Below are positions 32,822 through 43,679 of a DNA stretch of 64,000 nucleotides, piece after piece (the first letter of the stretch is position 1; every line of letters begins with the position of its first letter). The translations under genes were made by a program, and so were the position numbers. The notes under the pieces are model-generated. The model saw only the letters and a program-made list of their open reading frames with translations. It was not told where the DNA came from and did not search any database. Source of the DNA: Paramacrobiotus metropolitanus (taxonomy: Eukaryota; Tardigrada; Eutardigrada; Parachela; Macrobiotidae); NCBI RefSeq assembly GCF_019649055.1, contig NW_026570342.1, forward strand, positions 310,001-374,000. The letters run 5' to 3'.

Positions 32822-35800
32822 TTAATCTTTTCCAAGAATCCATTTCTTCAATCGGCTGCGGATGCCACCGCGACTGGTCTCCACCTGCACCTCCGCGTGC
32901 TCCACATGCGCGGCCTTCCTGACTTCCTTCATCAGCTCCAGGAAGTTCTTAATCTTGGGACCGCTCTTCTCCAGTTTGAACAGACTCTCAATCGCCTGTG
33001 TCACCGCTTTAGCGGAAATATCCGCACCACTCTTGCGCTGGGCATACGCCTTGGCAAAGGTCTCCTTTTCGTGGCGATAGTGCTGCAGTGACTGTTCCAA
33101 CTGCACCGCATTGGCGCGCACCTCAGCATTTGGACTCTCCTTCTGGTTTTTAATCAGATACAAGAGATAGTCTTCGTACGCGTCATTAAACGGTGTCAGA
33201 GCGTTGTGGCTGAGAAAGCAGGCGAAGATCGACAAGCAGCGATTGATCTCGTCGCTCTCCTTCTTCCACTGCGCAATGGTCCCTTCCAGCTCGCGGACCA
33301 TGGCTTTCTGGGCCTTCTTTTTCTCCTCATCGGAATCAATCTGGACCCGTTTGGCTTCATCGCGTACCTTGATGTTGCGGCGCTCGGTGACGCTCTTAAT
33401 ATGCAGGTGCACCTGATAGGAATGCCCACACTTGAAACAGTTCTCGGATTTCTCCCGATTGCAACTGTATCCCTCCACCAGGCCATCCTCTCCTACCTCC
33501 ACATCCTGGTCGGGATGCATGTTATCCGGTCGAAAGCGCCGGGTTTCTCCCACCTTAACGTACTTATTGAAGGCATTGCAGTCCAGCAAGCCCGTATTGC
33601 CGACAAAATTAGCGTCGTCGTTATCCAGGAAGCAGCGATCGTGACAGATGGACTTCTAATGCGCTTTCTTCAACCCGTTGACGCTGACGGTCTCGCAGCA
33701 GTCTGCGTGACCGCACACTGTGCGCGGATGCTCTAACGGCGTGGTGATAATGTCGACAGCCGGCGTAAACAGCTCTTTCCGCAGCTGTTCAATATTGCCC
33801 TGGAATTCCTTGACGCGTTTACGTTGTATCTCACAGAGACGGACGTTCTCTCCGATCTGCATACTGATCTCGGCCAGCGGCTGCGTCAACGCCTGGAACA
33901 CGCAAGAAGTTGAAGCAGTTATGAATTGGTTTTGAAACAGGTCAGATGAAAAACGCCAAGTTATGCATAGAAATGTTTTATTGTTTAGGCTATTACGGTT
34001 ATTTACTTCATGTTTTCCAGTGTTCTGGCTTTTTATTACAGAGTTTGAATCGTTTTCGGTTATCAAATTGATTTAACTGAATTTTCTTTTTTTCAAATGA
34101 ATTACCACCCATGTACTCGTAACTGTGAATAATATGTCTTTGCAATTTTTAAATCGTTAAAAGTACAACGAGCACCATTTGATTTGGAAAACATTTATGA
34201 AATGAAGACTAAAATGCAAAACCTAAGAAAATCCAGTTTGAACTGTAATCTCGGCAGTCACCTTTAATAAGTATCACTCGTAAGTACTAACTAAGTACTC
34301 AAAACAACACAAATTCATAAGAAAAACACTTCCTCAATGCTATCCTGATCGGGGATTGTACCCATCACACATATAGCATTTCCTCGTTGAATTTGAACAG
34401 ATAGCCGCTGCTTAAAAAACTCTTTCGCCCGCTTCTGGCCTGTGGCGGTTGCTATCCCGTTTCCAACCTTGTCAACGAGCATTTTCGTACCATCCCCCCA
34501 TGGTCCGTAAATTTCAATCGCTGCCGCTGTGAGGTTGTATCTTGGTAAAAGCCAGGCGTGTTTGATCAGTTTGGCCCGTTCCGCCAGCTCGGCAGCGGCT
34601 CCAACGTTCAGAAAGGTGCGGTCGATATACGAAGCAGCGAGTGTGTCAACGCAGGTCACGTCAATAGCAAGCGGTTTACCGCGCTCCCAGGGTATAAGAG
34701 TGATCACGTCCGGCCTCTTGCGATCTTTCACTGAGAGACCTTTTGGTTCCATTTTCGCTGGAAAACCGGCAGTCTTCAGTCCGCGGGTGAATTCCGCGCT
34801 GATGCCATCATGCCGTGGCAGCCTTCCGGCTTACCGCTTACAACGGAGCCCGTGCCGGCCCAATTCATCGACTTGTCCGCCACAAACACACACGTGGGGA
34901 GTGACTATTGGTGCTCCCAGACGTAGCGCTACACTTATACGGAAGGAGTTGTTGTCCAATAAGTTTCCGAGACATGCTGCAGGCAAAGCATAAATCCATA
35001 CACCGGATTCAGGCACTGACACCGCCTTCAAGTGTGCGACTTCTTCTTTTGTAGTCCGTAATTCAGTCAAACTGGAAAACGCATGTAGTATTGCCGGTGT
35101 ATCCCACGCTTTCTGGACATGCCTGAACGCCTCACTAGGAAGTTCGTCCGTATCCGCTAACAATTTCCATGCTAGTGTAGCAGTGGTTATATCCGTGGCG
35201 GGCAACGTAGGGCACAATTTGGAGATCAGCGGATGCAACGAAGAAGCCGATGCCAAATAGGCGGGGGAAGCTAGCTTCTCGGTGCGTCTGATCCCCAAAC
35301 CACCCAGACGAACGGGCAGTGATGCTTGTAGCCACGTCGGGTGATCCATCCGCACATTGGTGATGGATTCGACCGCGTCGCGGAAAACCTGGTCCAGTCT
35401 GTACAACTCTCGAGGAAACATCCATGCGAGGGAGGTGCGGAGAATGTGGACGATTTTCGGTACTCCTAGACAATTCTTTAACAGAAACAGCGCTTGGTGT
35501 TTAGGAACTGTAATCTATACCTGGATGGAAGTGCGGGCGTTGTTGACGGAGATCGTGTCCTCCACTTTATGGGGTGGCAAGGAGCGGATGTACTGCATCA
35601 TTTTCTGGCACGTGGCCACCCCGAGATCCCAACTCGCTCCGTAGTCCCGTTCGTTGTCCGGAGAGAACTGGACGTTGTTGGGCGCTGTGGCCACCAGGAA
35701 GCGGAAGGTTTCGTTGTCGAAACAGTAGACATTTTGCGCGCCAAACGGAATGGCCACATGGGGCGGTCGGCTTTTGATGGTGTCCAGAATCTTGATCAGT

Positions 35801-36454
35801 GTGGGTGCCGTGTCGCCGGGCGCATAGAAAGTATTCCGCGAGTTGGTGAAGAGAAACAGGATGTTCTTACTGGCGCTCTTGTTTAAGTTCTTCAGCAGCT
35901 CAAAAATGCAGTACTGGAAGACGACGGAGACGCGTGCGTTGTTGGGCTTCAGCAGGATACACTGTACAGATGGCGTTGATCTCTTTGTACTGTGATAGGA
36001 ACGTCAGGAGATTGCGCATGTTGGTGCCGTCGGTCTGCACGCCAGCGCAGTCGCCAATGCCGGGTGTGTCGATCAGCCGCACCGTTCCATCACCGGTCTC
36101 GAAGGTGTAGCACTTGGCCGACTGTGTACCAGATACGTTATCACTTTTCTCGTTCTTGTCCGGATTGCCTAACGTCACCGATGTGGTCCGGAACGTGTCC
36201 GGGTCATAATGCGTGAACTAGGAGGATATCAGACAGATAACGTTTTTTTTCGCTTCTTTCAGTCCTTCATGACAGATATAGTTGGCGAAAGCGTTGATAA
36301 ATGTTGATTTGCCCACGCCTGATTCACCCAGAAGCAGAATCGTCATGTCCTTTCCGCATCCTGCCGTTTCAGCGAAGGTCGTCGTTTCCGTTTCGTTTTC
36401 GTAATATTCGATTTCCTCCATAATTTGTCTGAAAAGGCACGCTCTGTTTTGCAT
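32822..36454 (-). pseudogene. P-loop GTPase (AIG1/TRAFAC-like G domain with coiled coil), pseudogene
   Basis: ATG at 36454; coding stretches 36454-35521 and 33892-32822, separated by a 1628-base GT-AG intron. The G1 motif is GESGVGKST, G3 is DTPGIGD, and a later block reads FLFTNSR then FYAPGDT. The C-terminal half has TPLEHPRTVCGHADCCE, a Cys-rich patch and a long coiled coil (SDEEKKKAQKAMVRELEGTI). At least three lesions disable it: an in-frame TAG at about 36221-36219, a frameshift (extra seven bases, about 35960) just after EINAIC, and an in-frame TAG at 33658-33656 where the frame otherwise continues straight on (KKAH-stop-KSICHDRC). The intron contains a truncated retrotransposon. Related large GTPases are often stress or immune linked in animals, but the role of this family is not established by the sequence. 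Confidence 0.82.
34316..35505 (-). mobile_element. 5'-truncated RLE non-LTR retrotransposon inside the GTPase intron
   Basis: Starting at about 35505 the minus strand reads KHQALFLLKNCLGVPKIVHI, equivalent to QALFLLKNCLGAPKIIYM in the 37 kb copy. It continues through LPVRLGGLGIRR, the zinc knuckle (CGGQVDELGRHGLRC), and after a one-base frameshift near 34840 the endonuclease (KRPDVITLIPWERGKPLAID) and tail (FFKQRLSVQIQRGNA). The reverse transcriptase core is missing. The 5' truncation point lies only about 15 bases from the splice donor of the host intron. Confidence 0.87.
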
Positions 36455-36992
36455 TTGACAGCTACAATACGTTGTTCACCGAAGCCAAGCGAAGGTCACA
36501 CAGAAAGTTTTTAAAAAATTTATTAATTGGCTATAAACAATGTAATTTAAATTTCTATGATTTCCATGATTTCTATGATGCATATCATATTTCTATGATT
36601 TCGAGTAAAACGTTTTTGTGTTAATTTTTCCTGTGTCCGGCCGACTGCAAGGAAAGTAGCTGGAAATGCTCCGTGATGTGTCTGGCCTCCTGGTTGTATT
36701 AGTCCTCAAAGAATCCAAGTTTTATCCGGTTGACCTGACCAATTATCCGGCTGACCTGACCTGCATGCATATGATTTTTCATTGAATTATTCATATTGAA
36801 ATATTACAATTATTCTCATCTTCGATGGATTGATTCGTTCTTGGATTAATTTGGGCATCTTTCGAAATTACTTGGGGTTAACATTTGTGAGCCCCGAGTA
36901 ATCGGGGTGAGTCGTTTCTTCGTTGAAATGTGCAACGTTAGTGGAGAGCTCTTGTCTGGTTTCCTGCACTGCTTTTCAGCTTACAACCAGTG
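36455..36992. other. Spacer between the GTPase pseudogene and the retrotransposon
   Basis: No coding signal before the ATG at 36993. The part next to the element is a candidate 5' UTR. Tandem 'atttctatgatt' words lie at 36550-36605. Confidence 0.45.
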
Positions 36993-39929
36993 ATGCCTCC
37001 ACCAACAGTTCCCCATCCCTACAAGTGCTCGGGTTGTGGAAAACCTCTGCATGGATGGGGAAGACATAAACAAAGCTGCCCAAAGAACCTCTCGCAGAAC
37101 CTGCAGCTTGTCCGCGTCGTTCAGTCCCCTTCCACGGGCTCAGTGACATCAAACCAGCCTGTGCCCGCCTCTGCTGGTAATTCTGCCGGAGCAGCACCCA
37201 CGCCTCCGCCAGCGGCAAACATTTTCCGGCCTTCAGAGGAGCGTGTAATGCGGCGCATCCCTCATGGAGCAAGACCTGCTGCCAGAAGCTCCATGCAACA
37301 AGTGCTTGTGCAGGTTGCCACAGCAAACAGCAGTGGCTCATGGCTGAAGCTCTTGTCCTTCGCTCCCTCCGCACTCCGCTTGCCTGCTAAGCCTAAATCA
37401 GGACGAGGAGGTTCTCTGGCTTCGGAGGTAAAGAAGAACCTCGGAAGCTATGACAGCAATACCGCGCAGCTCCCGACTACACCACCACACAATCGGAAGA
37501 GACGCACTGACGAAGATCTCGTCCGCAGAGTCGGGCAACGAATTGACGACGGCTCAATATCGGGTGCGATGAACGTCATCTTGTCCACCGACGCTCTTCT
37601 TAAGCCGTCCGCAGAGGTTCTTTTGGAGCTGCGTCTAAAGCACCCTTGTAGCCCACCTCCAGCTGTACCTCGCCTCGACCCGCCCCCTCCCGCAGCCCCA
37701 CGTGTCACTCGCGCGGAGGTGTTCGCTGCTGTCCACAGTTTCCCCAGAGGATCGGGCGCCGGACCGCACGGATTAAGACCGCAGCACCTCTTCGACATGG
37801 TTGGACCTAAACTGGACGACCTTTCCGGCCCTTTCTGCGAAGCTTTGGCAGGGGTACTAAACCTCGTCGTGGACGGTAACGTGCCAGTAGAAATCCGCCA
37901 TGTGTTCTTCGGTGGTAAGCTGATAGCATTGCGGAAAAAGGATGGAGGCCTCCGTCCTATAGCGGTCGGCCTCACACTTCGCCGTCTGGCCGCCAAGATA
38001 ATTTGTGCACGTGTATCGGACCAAACAGCCGCCATTTTGTCGCCGTTTCAGCTCGGAGTGAATGTGCGCGGCGGTGCCGAAGCGATCGTGCATGCCACCC
38101 GAAAGTTTATGGAGTCTGCCGCTGATGATACTTTAGTTGTCCTGAAAGTTGACTTCAAAAATGCGTTCAACACGATATCCAGAGAAGCTGTTTTAGCCGC
38201 CATGGATAAACACTTTCCTGAATACAGCAACTTTATACGCAGTGCCGATGGACATCACTCCTCTTTGTTCTTAGAAGACCTTTTGCTATCGTCAGAATCT
38301 GGAGTGCAACAAGGAGATCCGTTGGGCCCGCTTTTGTTTAGTCTCGTTCTCCGTCCTGTTATCACAGCCCTGCGAGCGGAGCTAAATGCTTGGTTCCTTG
38401 ACGACGGAACCCTGGGTGATAAACCAGCGACAGTTGCCGAAAGCTTCGAAAAGTTAGTACACGATGCACAAGCCGTCGGTCTGCACGTCAATGAGGCAAA
38501 GTGCGAACTAATCGTCATCGGCGGATCCGAAGAGTCTCAGCGGACAGTTACCGAACACTTTGTCGAGCGGTATCCCAGTTTGCGCGTACTATCGAAGTCT
38601 ACCATGTCCCTCCTAGGTGCTCCCGTTTTGGATGACGCAATCGCTCCTGTGCTCAAGGAAAAAGCCACCGCACTAACTGCGGCTTGCGAGCGCCTGCAGT
38701 TGTTACCAAATCATCAGGCCTTGTTCCTCCTAAAGAATTGTCTTGGTGCCCCAAAAATAATCTATATGCTGCGTTGCTGCAACGCGTGGAAATATCCCAA
38801 CCAGCTTTATCAACTCGATGAGGCACTGCGGATGTGTTTTCAGGACCAATCAGATGTTCGAACGAACCACGACGACTACCCGTGTTGGCGCCAAGCATCG
38901 TTGCCCGTCAGTAGAGGAGGTATTGGCATCCACCGGTCGGAGGAATTATCTCTCTTAGCCTTTTTGGCTTCGATTCACTCCGTTTTCAACCTGGTGTCAG
39001 CGCTACTCCCTACACGCGGAGCACTTGTTAGTACCGAAGCCCAAGACCTATGGAAAGTAAAGGCCGTTCAAGCAGAAATCCCCGAATCTGCTTTCCGAAA
39101 GTCGCAGAAAGCATGGGATTTGACTCTTTGTAATGTATCATAAGCCGCTTTGTTAAACGTTTTTCAGAACGATGATGTCAACAAAGCCCGCCTACTCGCC
39201 CAGTCCAAACCTGAGGCCGGCATCTGGTTGAACGCGCTGCCGTCGGCCCACATCGGAAACTTACTCGACGACGACACCCTGAAGATCAGCGTCGGGCTTC
39301 GCTTGGGCGCAAAAATCTGTGAGCCACACCAGTGCAGTAAATGCCATAGACCTGTGGACGGCCTTGGACATCACGGGTTGTCATGCCCATTCTCTGCGGG
39401 TAGACATCCACGTCATGGTGGCCTGAACAACATCGTTTGCCGTGGGCTGGTGTCAGCTGGTGTGCCTGCCAAACTGGAACCCCAGGGAACATCCCGCACG
39501 TCGGATCGTCGTCCCGACGGCTGCACAACTTTCGCCTGGAAGCGCGGCATGTGTCTGGCTTGGGACGTGACTTGTGTAGACACGGTGGCGATTTCTCATC
39601 TCAAAGCCACCTCCACCAGTGCGGGAGCGGCAGCGGTACAAGCCGAAGAGAAGAAATCGAGACTGTATTCCTATCTGGTCGGCCGTTAAATTTTTGCACC
39701 AATTGTCTTTGAAACGATGGAACCATGGGGACCCTCTGCAATTGCCATTGTCAAAGAATTAGGCAAAAGACTGCAACTACATACCGGGGAGTCTCGCTCA
39801 GACGAATTTCTGCGACAACGATTGTCGCTTGTAATCCAAAGAGGAAACGCGACATCTATACTCAGGACCGTTGGGGAAGCGGATAAATTAAATGAGAGAT
39901 TTACCTGTTGTAACTCGTTTTTGTGTTAA
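36993..39929 (+). mobile_element. Nearly complete RLE-type non-LTR retrotransposon open frame (R2/NeSL/CRE-like class)
   Basis: One frame of 979 codons from ATG 36993 to the stop at 39927-39929 is broken only by two TAA codons, at 39141-39143 and 39687-39689. Order of parts: N-terminal zinc knuckle CSGCGKPLHGWGRHKQSC; Pro-rich linker; reverse transcriptase with GSGAGPHGLRPQHL, LKVDFKNAFN, SGVQQGDPLGPLLF, the catalytic WFLDDGTLGD, and a thumb region ending with LPVSRGGIGIHRSEEL; a second knuckle CSKCHRPVDGLGHHGLSC; a restriction-like endonuclease with RRPDGCTTFAWKRGMCLAWD; and the tail FLRQRLSLVIQRGNATS. RT followed by CCHC and a PD-(D/E)xK nuclease is the order of site-specific non-LTR elements such as R2. 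Such elements copy RNA directly at a nicked target. The clade cannot be fixed from sequence reading alone. Confidence 0.92.
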
Positions 39930-40002
39930 TCTATTATGTTTCGATACATTGCGCCTTGTGTTTGATTTGACCAATAAAATTTACGTATTTAAATTTGTTT
40001 AT

Positions 40003-40165
40003 AACGCGGGGCCGTATGGGCGCCACGCGTATCCTCGACAGCGAACAGCGGTGAACCCGGATGAGGCTTTATTGCCGAATCTAATGCGCACCGTGGCGCA
40101 GCAACACCAGACTAATGAGGAAGGATCCTGCAGCCAGTGCAACTGTGCTGCAGGTCCGTCAAAAC
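40003..40165. repeat. Dispersed repeat, shared with 47287-47445
   Basis: Both copies begin 'ataacgcggggccgtatggg' and share many blocks over about 160 bases, including 'cacgcgtatcc', 'tttattg' and 'ctgcag-cagtg'. It lies just after the 37-40 kb retrotransposon frame but the second copy has no element next to it. Confidence 0.7.
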
Positions 40166-40934
40166 AGCGCAGCAATGTGCGGGGTGGAAATCCCCAGAAA
40201 CAGCGAATAGCTACTCAGGAGGGCGGGGCGTCCCGCCCTTACATGTTTTTAAATGTATTTTTTTAATATAAGTTTTTAAAAAATAATAATATTTCCAGGT
40301 GTCCTTGTATCTGCATAACAAATTTAGCTCCAAGGTTTGGACGATCGCATTGGAAGCTTTGAGTAGTGTGAATTTAACTGAGAAATTGCCGACTTAAGCT
40401 GATTGACTTCGTAAGGCTATATCTTCCCTCATCTTTCCCTGATATCGTGACTATATGGTTCAGATTGTAGGTAATTTGGTGTAGACTCTAAACTAGTATT
40501 GAGTAGTCAGAAACTTTGATCTGTGTTTTTTGCATCGTCAAATATCTGGGACTATACAGTTTTGCTCAGTTTAATTGTCAAGAATTAAGCTGATTTTAGC
40601 CGTTGGAAGAGTTTTCAAGAAGTGCTGCTGATGTGTCAGGAACCTAATAATGCCGTTTTGTTTAGAATTCGTTTGCAAATTCAATGATATGTCAACTGCA
40701 AAAATCAGCCCACTCTGAGAAAAGATATCCAGCCATCAGCTTAAGCCTTTGAGCAACTGCTCCGCTTAACCTTAGCGTATGGTTAAGTGCGAGCGTATGG
40801 TAAGTGAAAATACCATACAAACGCGTAGTATGGCGATCGACTTTCAAAGGCTCCTCTTAACACCTGTCCAATTCACTTGCACCAGATATACAATTTTTGA
40901 ACACAGAAAACATTTTTGAATGTAAATTTAATTT

Positions 40935-40983
40935 TTTGGAAAGATATCGAATCACGCGCTGCGTGGTTCGATATCTTTCCAAA
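40935..40983. repeat. Hairpin, about 22-bp arms
   Basis: 'ttggaaagatatcgaa-cacgc' pairs with 'gcgtg-ttcgatatctttccaa' around a short loop, with one mismatch. Confidence 0.85.
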
Positions 40984-41891
40984 GCATACAATTTACCTTG
41001 TAGTGATAGTGCAATAAAAGTCGCTCCCAGGCTTTTCATAATGCGAGGAAACCGGGTTTTGTTTAGTGTGCTGGCTTCTGTGACAGCAAGTATGATTAAG
41101 TGCGGAGCGTTTAGCACCGGATGCGCTTGATCAACGTGGTTGTCACGATAATTCATACGTCCATCATCGATTAGTGGGTAATTATATAACACTTTTCTCC
41201 AGTAACCATGCATTCCGAAAGCGTACGATGTCGATCACGCATCAAAATAATAATAACGTATCTTCCGTTAAAATCGTTACTTTGTAGAGCAGACACGAGC
41301 AACAAGGAAGTAGTGTAAACAAGGCAAGTTCCAAACAGCGGTCTTATTTATTCTTTTGAGTGACTGCTTCTGGCATTGCGGTGACAACTGGTACCAGACT
41401 ACCGGATACTGTTGCCGATTTCTGTTAATTCCGTATAGAAAGTTTCGCTGATATACACTATACAGTAGCACTATATAATATGCACTTGTATAAAGCCAGA
41501 TCGAAACATGTAGCGCAGTCACACAGCTAATACTTTATGAAAACTCCCTTTTTTTCCTCAAAATGTCACTACGCGGACGATGGATATGCAGTTCAGGTAA
41601 AGACAGTATTTACAAATACCATAGTCACCAGCATTGCGCTCAGAATCGTAACGATTTAACAAATTTATTGACACTTGTCCCCGGTGCTCTTCGTATAATG
41701 TCTTTACATATCGTTTTTCGCTAACAACTTCTTCCGTAATCAAGTTTGTTGTTGGCACTACACATACATGCGTGACATATAAAGATATGTAGACGTAACT
41801 TGTAAGTACAGTTATTATTACTGTCGTTGCGTACATCAGTATTTGTCACAAATTTTCTATAAAAGTGAAAGATTTTTACTGAATACACAAC

Positions 41892-43505
41892 TCAGCCGAT
41901 TACAGAAATGGGCGGCCTAATCACACAGAACATTTCGTCTAAATTAGCCGATGCTGGTGCTGTTCCCATGACTGAGGCCGCGTTCCCGCGTTGGATGTCT
42001 ATACTGATCCGTTGGCGCAGAAACTCCGTCGCCAGTACCTCGCCTGTTTCCTGTTGTATCATCTTCCCGACTTCGGTGACCAAACGAGAGGCGTCCGGTC
42101 CGAGTGGTCCGAGTGTTTAGACGCCAACTGCACGGAACAGGTAATCTCGGGTGAGTTCCCGATACTTTGCCACTTTATCCTGCTCTGCGCGCGCCGCATG
42201 CTTCGATGTTGCCGCGATGTGCGACAAAGCTACCGTGCACTCACATGTGGCGTCCCAGGTCAACATTTTTCCTCTTTCCCACGGAACCAAGGTCACTCCG
42301 TCTGGGCGCTTTCCATTGGTGAGGCAAGTACCAGGTGGTTCCAGTTCCGTTTAAATACCGGCGGAAGCAAAGGCACGCTTTAAACTCATGTCCGACTGGG
42401 CTGTCACCAGTAGGGTTTCCCCCGTGTCCCGAATGATCGGTTCGCCCCAAATCTTCTGGTGTTTTCTGGTTTCAAAGGCTGGGAGATCAGCTTTGCTCAT
42501 TCGTTGCCACTCTTCTGTGGCGCTGCGGCAGTAAATTTCCGGGTCGAAATCCACTAACTCACTTGTCAGTTTAGCAACTGAGTAAGCCGAGGCCAAAAAG
42601 TCCGGGAGGGCCAGCTTCTCAATGCTCCGGATTCCGAGACCACCATGTGCGACCGGAAGTGCCGCTTGCATCCATATGGCGTCGGTGATATCCACATTTG
42701 TAATTCTGGACAGACAGTCGATGATCATTTGTCGAGCTGTCGCAGCAACTCTGCTTGCAGGTAGCACCGTGCAGTTCGCAACCTGTAGATCATTCTTACT
42801 GGACCCATGCTGCATTTCAAAAGGTACAACGCGTGGTGGGCAGGTAGCAGAGTTAAACGCTGAGTCATCCGGGCAATCTTCTCGGTTTCAGCAGCTAGGG
42901 TGCCTGCTACCGCGTCATCGTGGAGTGGTGCGCCGAGGTAATTTAATTCATTCAGATGTGGCAGCCGCAAATCAGGAAACGATTGAAGGAATGCGTCAGT
43001 TACTCTTCGGCGATCGATTTCGGAGCCTCCAATTACTACCAATTCGCATTTTGAGATATTCAGATGCAGCCCGGCCTTTTTCAGCGCTTCTCGCAAAGCA
43101 CACAGGTCATCGTATACGTCTTCTGGGTCGCCTCCCAGTGCATCGTCATCCAAAAAGCTCTCACGGAATTTTGATTTCAGGTGACGGTGCGGTTTGATGG
43201 TGGCAAGGCAGTATAGTAGCGGACCTTTGGGATCGCCCTGTTGTATTCCTGCTTGTGAAGAGATGCGGTAGGCGCCATGCAGCAGGACTGATGGTGCGCC
43301 GTAACACTGCCAGACGTAACGGTAATATTGTGGCAGAAATTCTTCCGTTGCTTCCAGGATTTTATTCCGGTCAAGCGAATTAAACGCATTTCTTACATCC
43401 AGCTTCAAAAAGGCTTGGGCTTTGTCGCTTTTGACGGCATTCTCGATGAAGCAGCGCGCACCATGAACTGCTGCTTCTACACCGCCTTTCTGTGGTAACT
43501 TGTAA
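41892..43505 (-). mobile_element. Truncated and internally deleted RLE non-LTR retrotransposon
   Basis: From about 43505 the minus strand encodes the second half of the reverse transcriptase: LPQKGGVEAAVHGARC, LKLDVRNAFN, AGIQQGDPKGPLLY, the catalytic FLDDDALGG, and LPAHHALYLLKCSMGPVRMI. A frameshift occurs at 42725-42815. After LLVTAQSD the zinc knuckle and flanking residues are missing, and the copy resumes at AFASAGI, then out of frame KRPDGVTLVPWERGKMLTWD (endonuclease) and FLRQRISIDIQRGNAASVMG. It ends beside the first exon of lipocalin copy B. Confidence 0.88.
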
Positions 43506-43679
43506 GTTACCGCAGTATAGACTACAGAGTATAATTATGTGATGATGTTACGGCATGTTTAATTAGATTGTGTTTAATTTATTAATTGTTTTAGAAACCA
43601 AACAACTTGTCTACAATTTAAGAACAGGAACTGCTTCAGTACTCCACCTATCAAGATTAGGCAGTGTAATTTTTTTCAG

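Larger units (their letters stand above)
39930..41830. other. Downstream of the retrotransposon; dispersed repeat and a hairpin, no supported gene
   Basis: Holds the 40003-40165 repeat and the hairpin at 40935-40983. The remaining open frames have no recognisable domain. Confidence 0.45.

Noticed and set aside
37448-38518. Minus-strand open frames of up to 195 codons inside the retrotransposon
   Set aside because: They are antisense shadows of the reverse-transcriptase frame, with no domains of their own.
32822-39929. A reassigned stop codon in this organism
   Set aside because: The interrupting codons are of all three kinds (TAG in the GTPase, TAA in the retrotransposon, TGA at 26.6 kb), they occur in genes with frameshifts or mobile origin, and the clean genes end at normal TAA, TAG or TGA codons.
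36993-39929. Insertion of an R2-type element in rDNA
   Set aside because: No rRNA sequence flanks any of the copies, so the class resemblance does not imply an rDNA target here.
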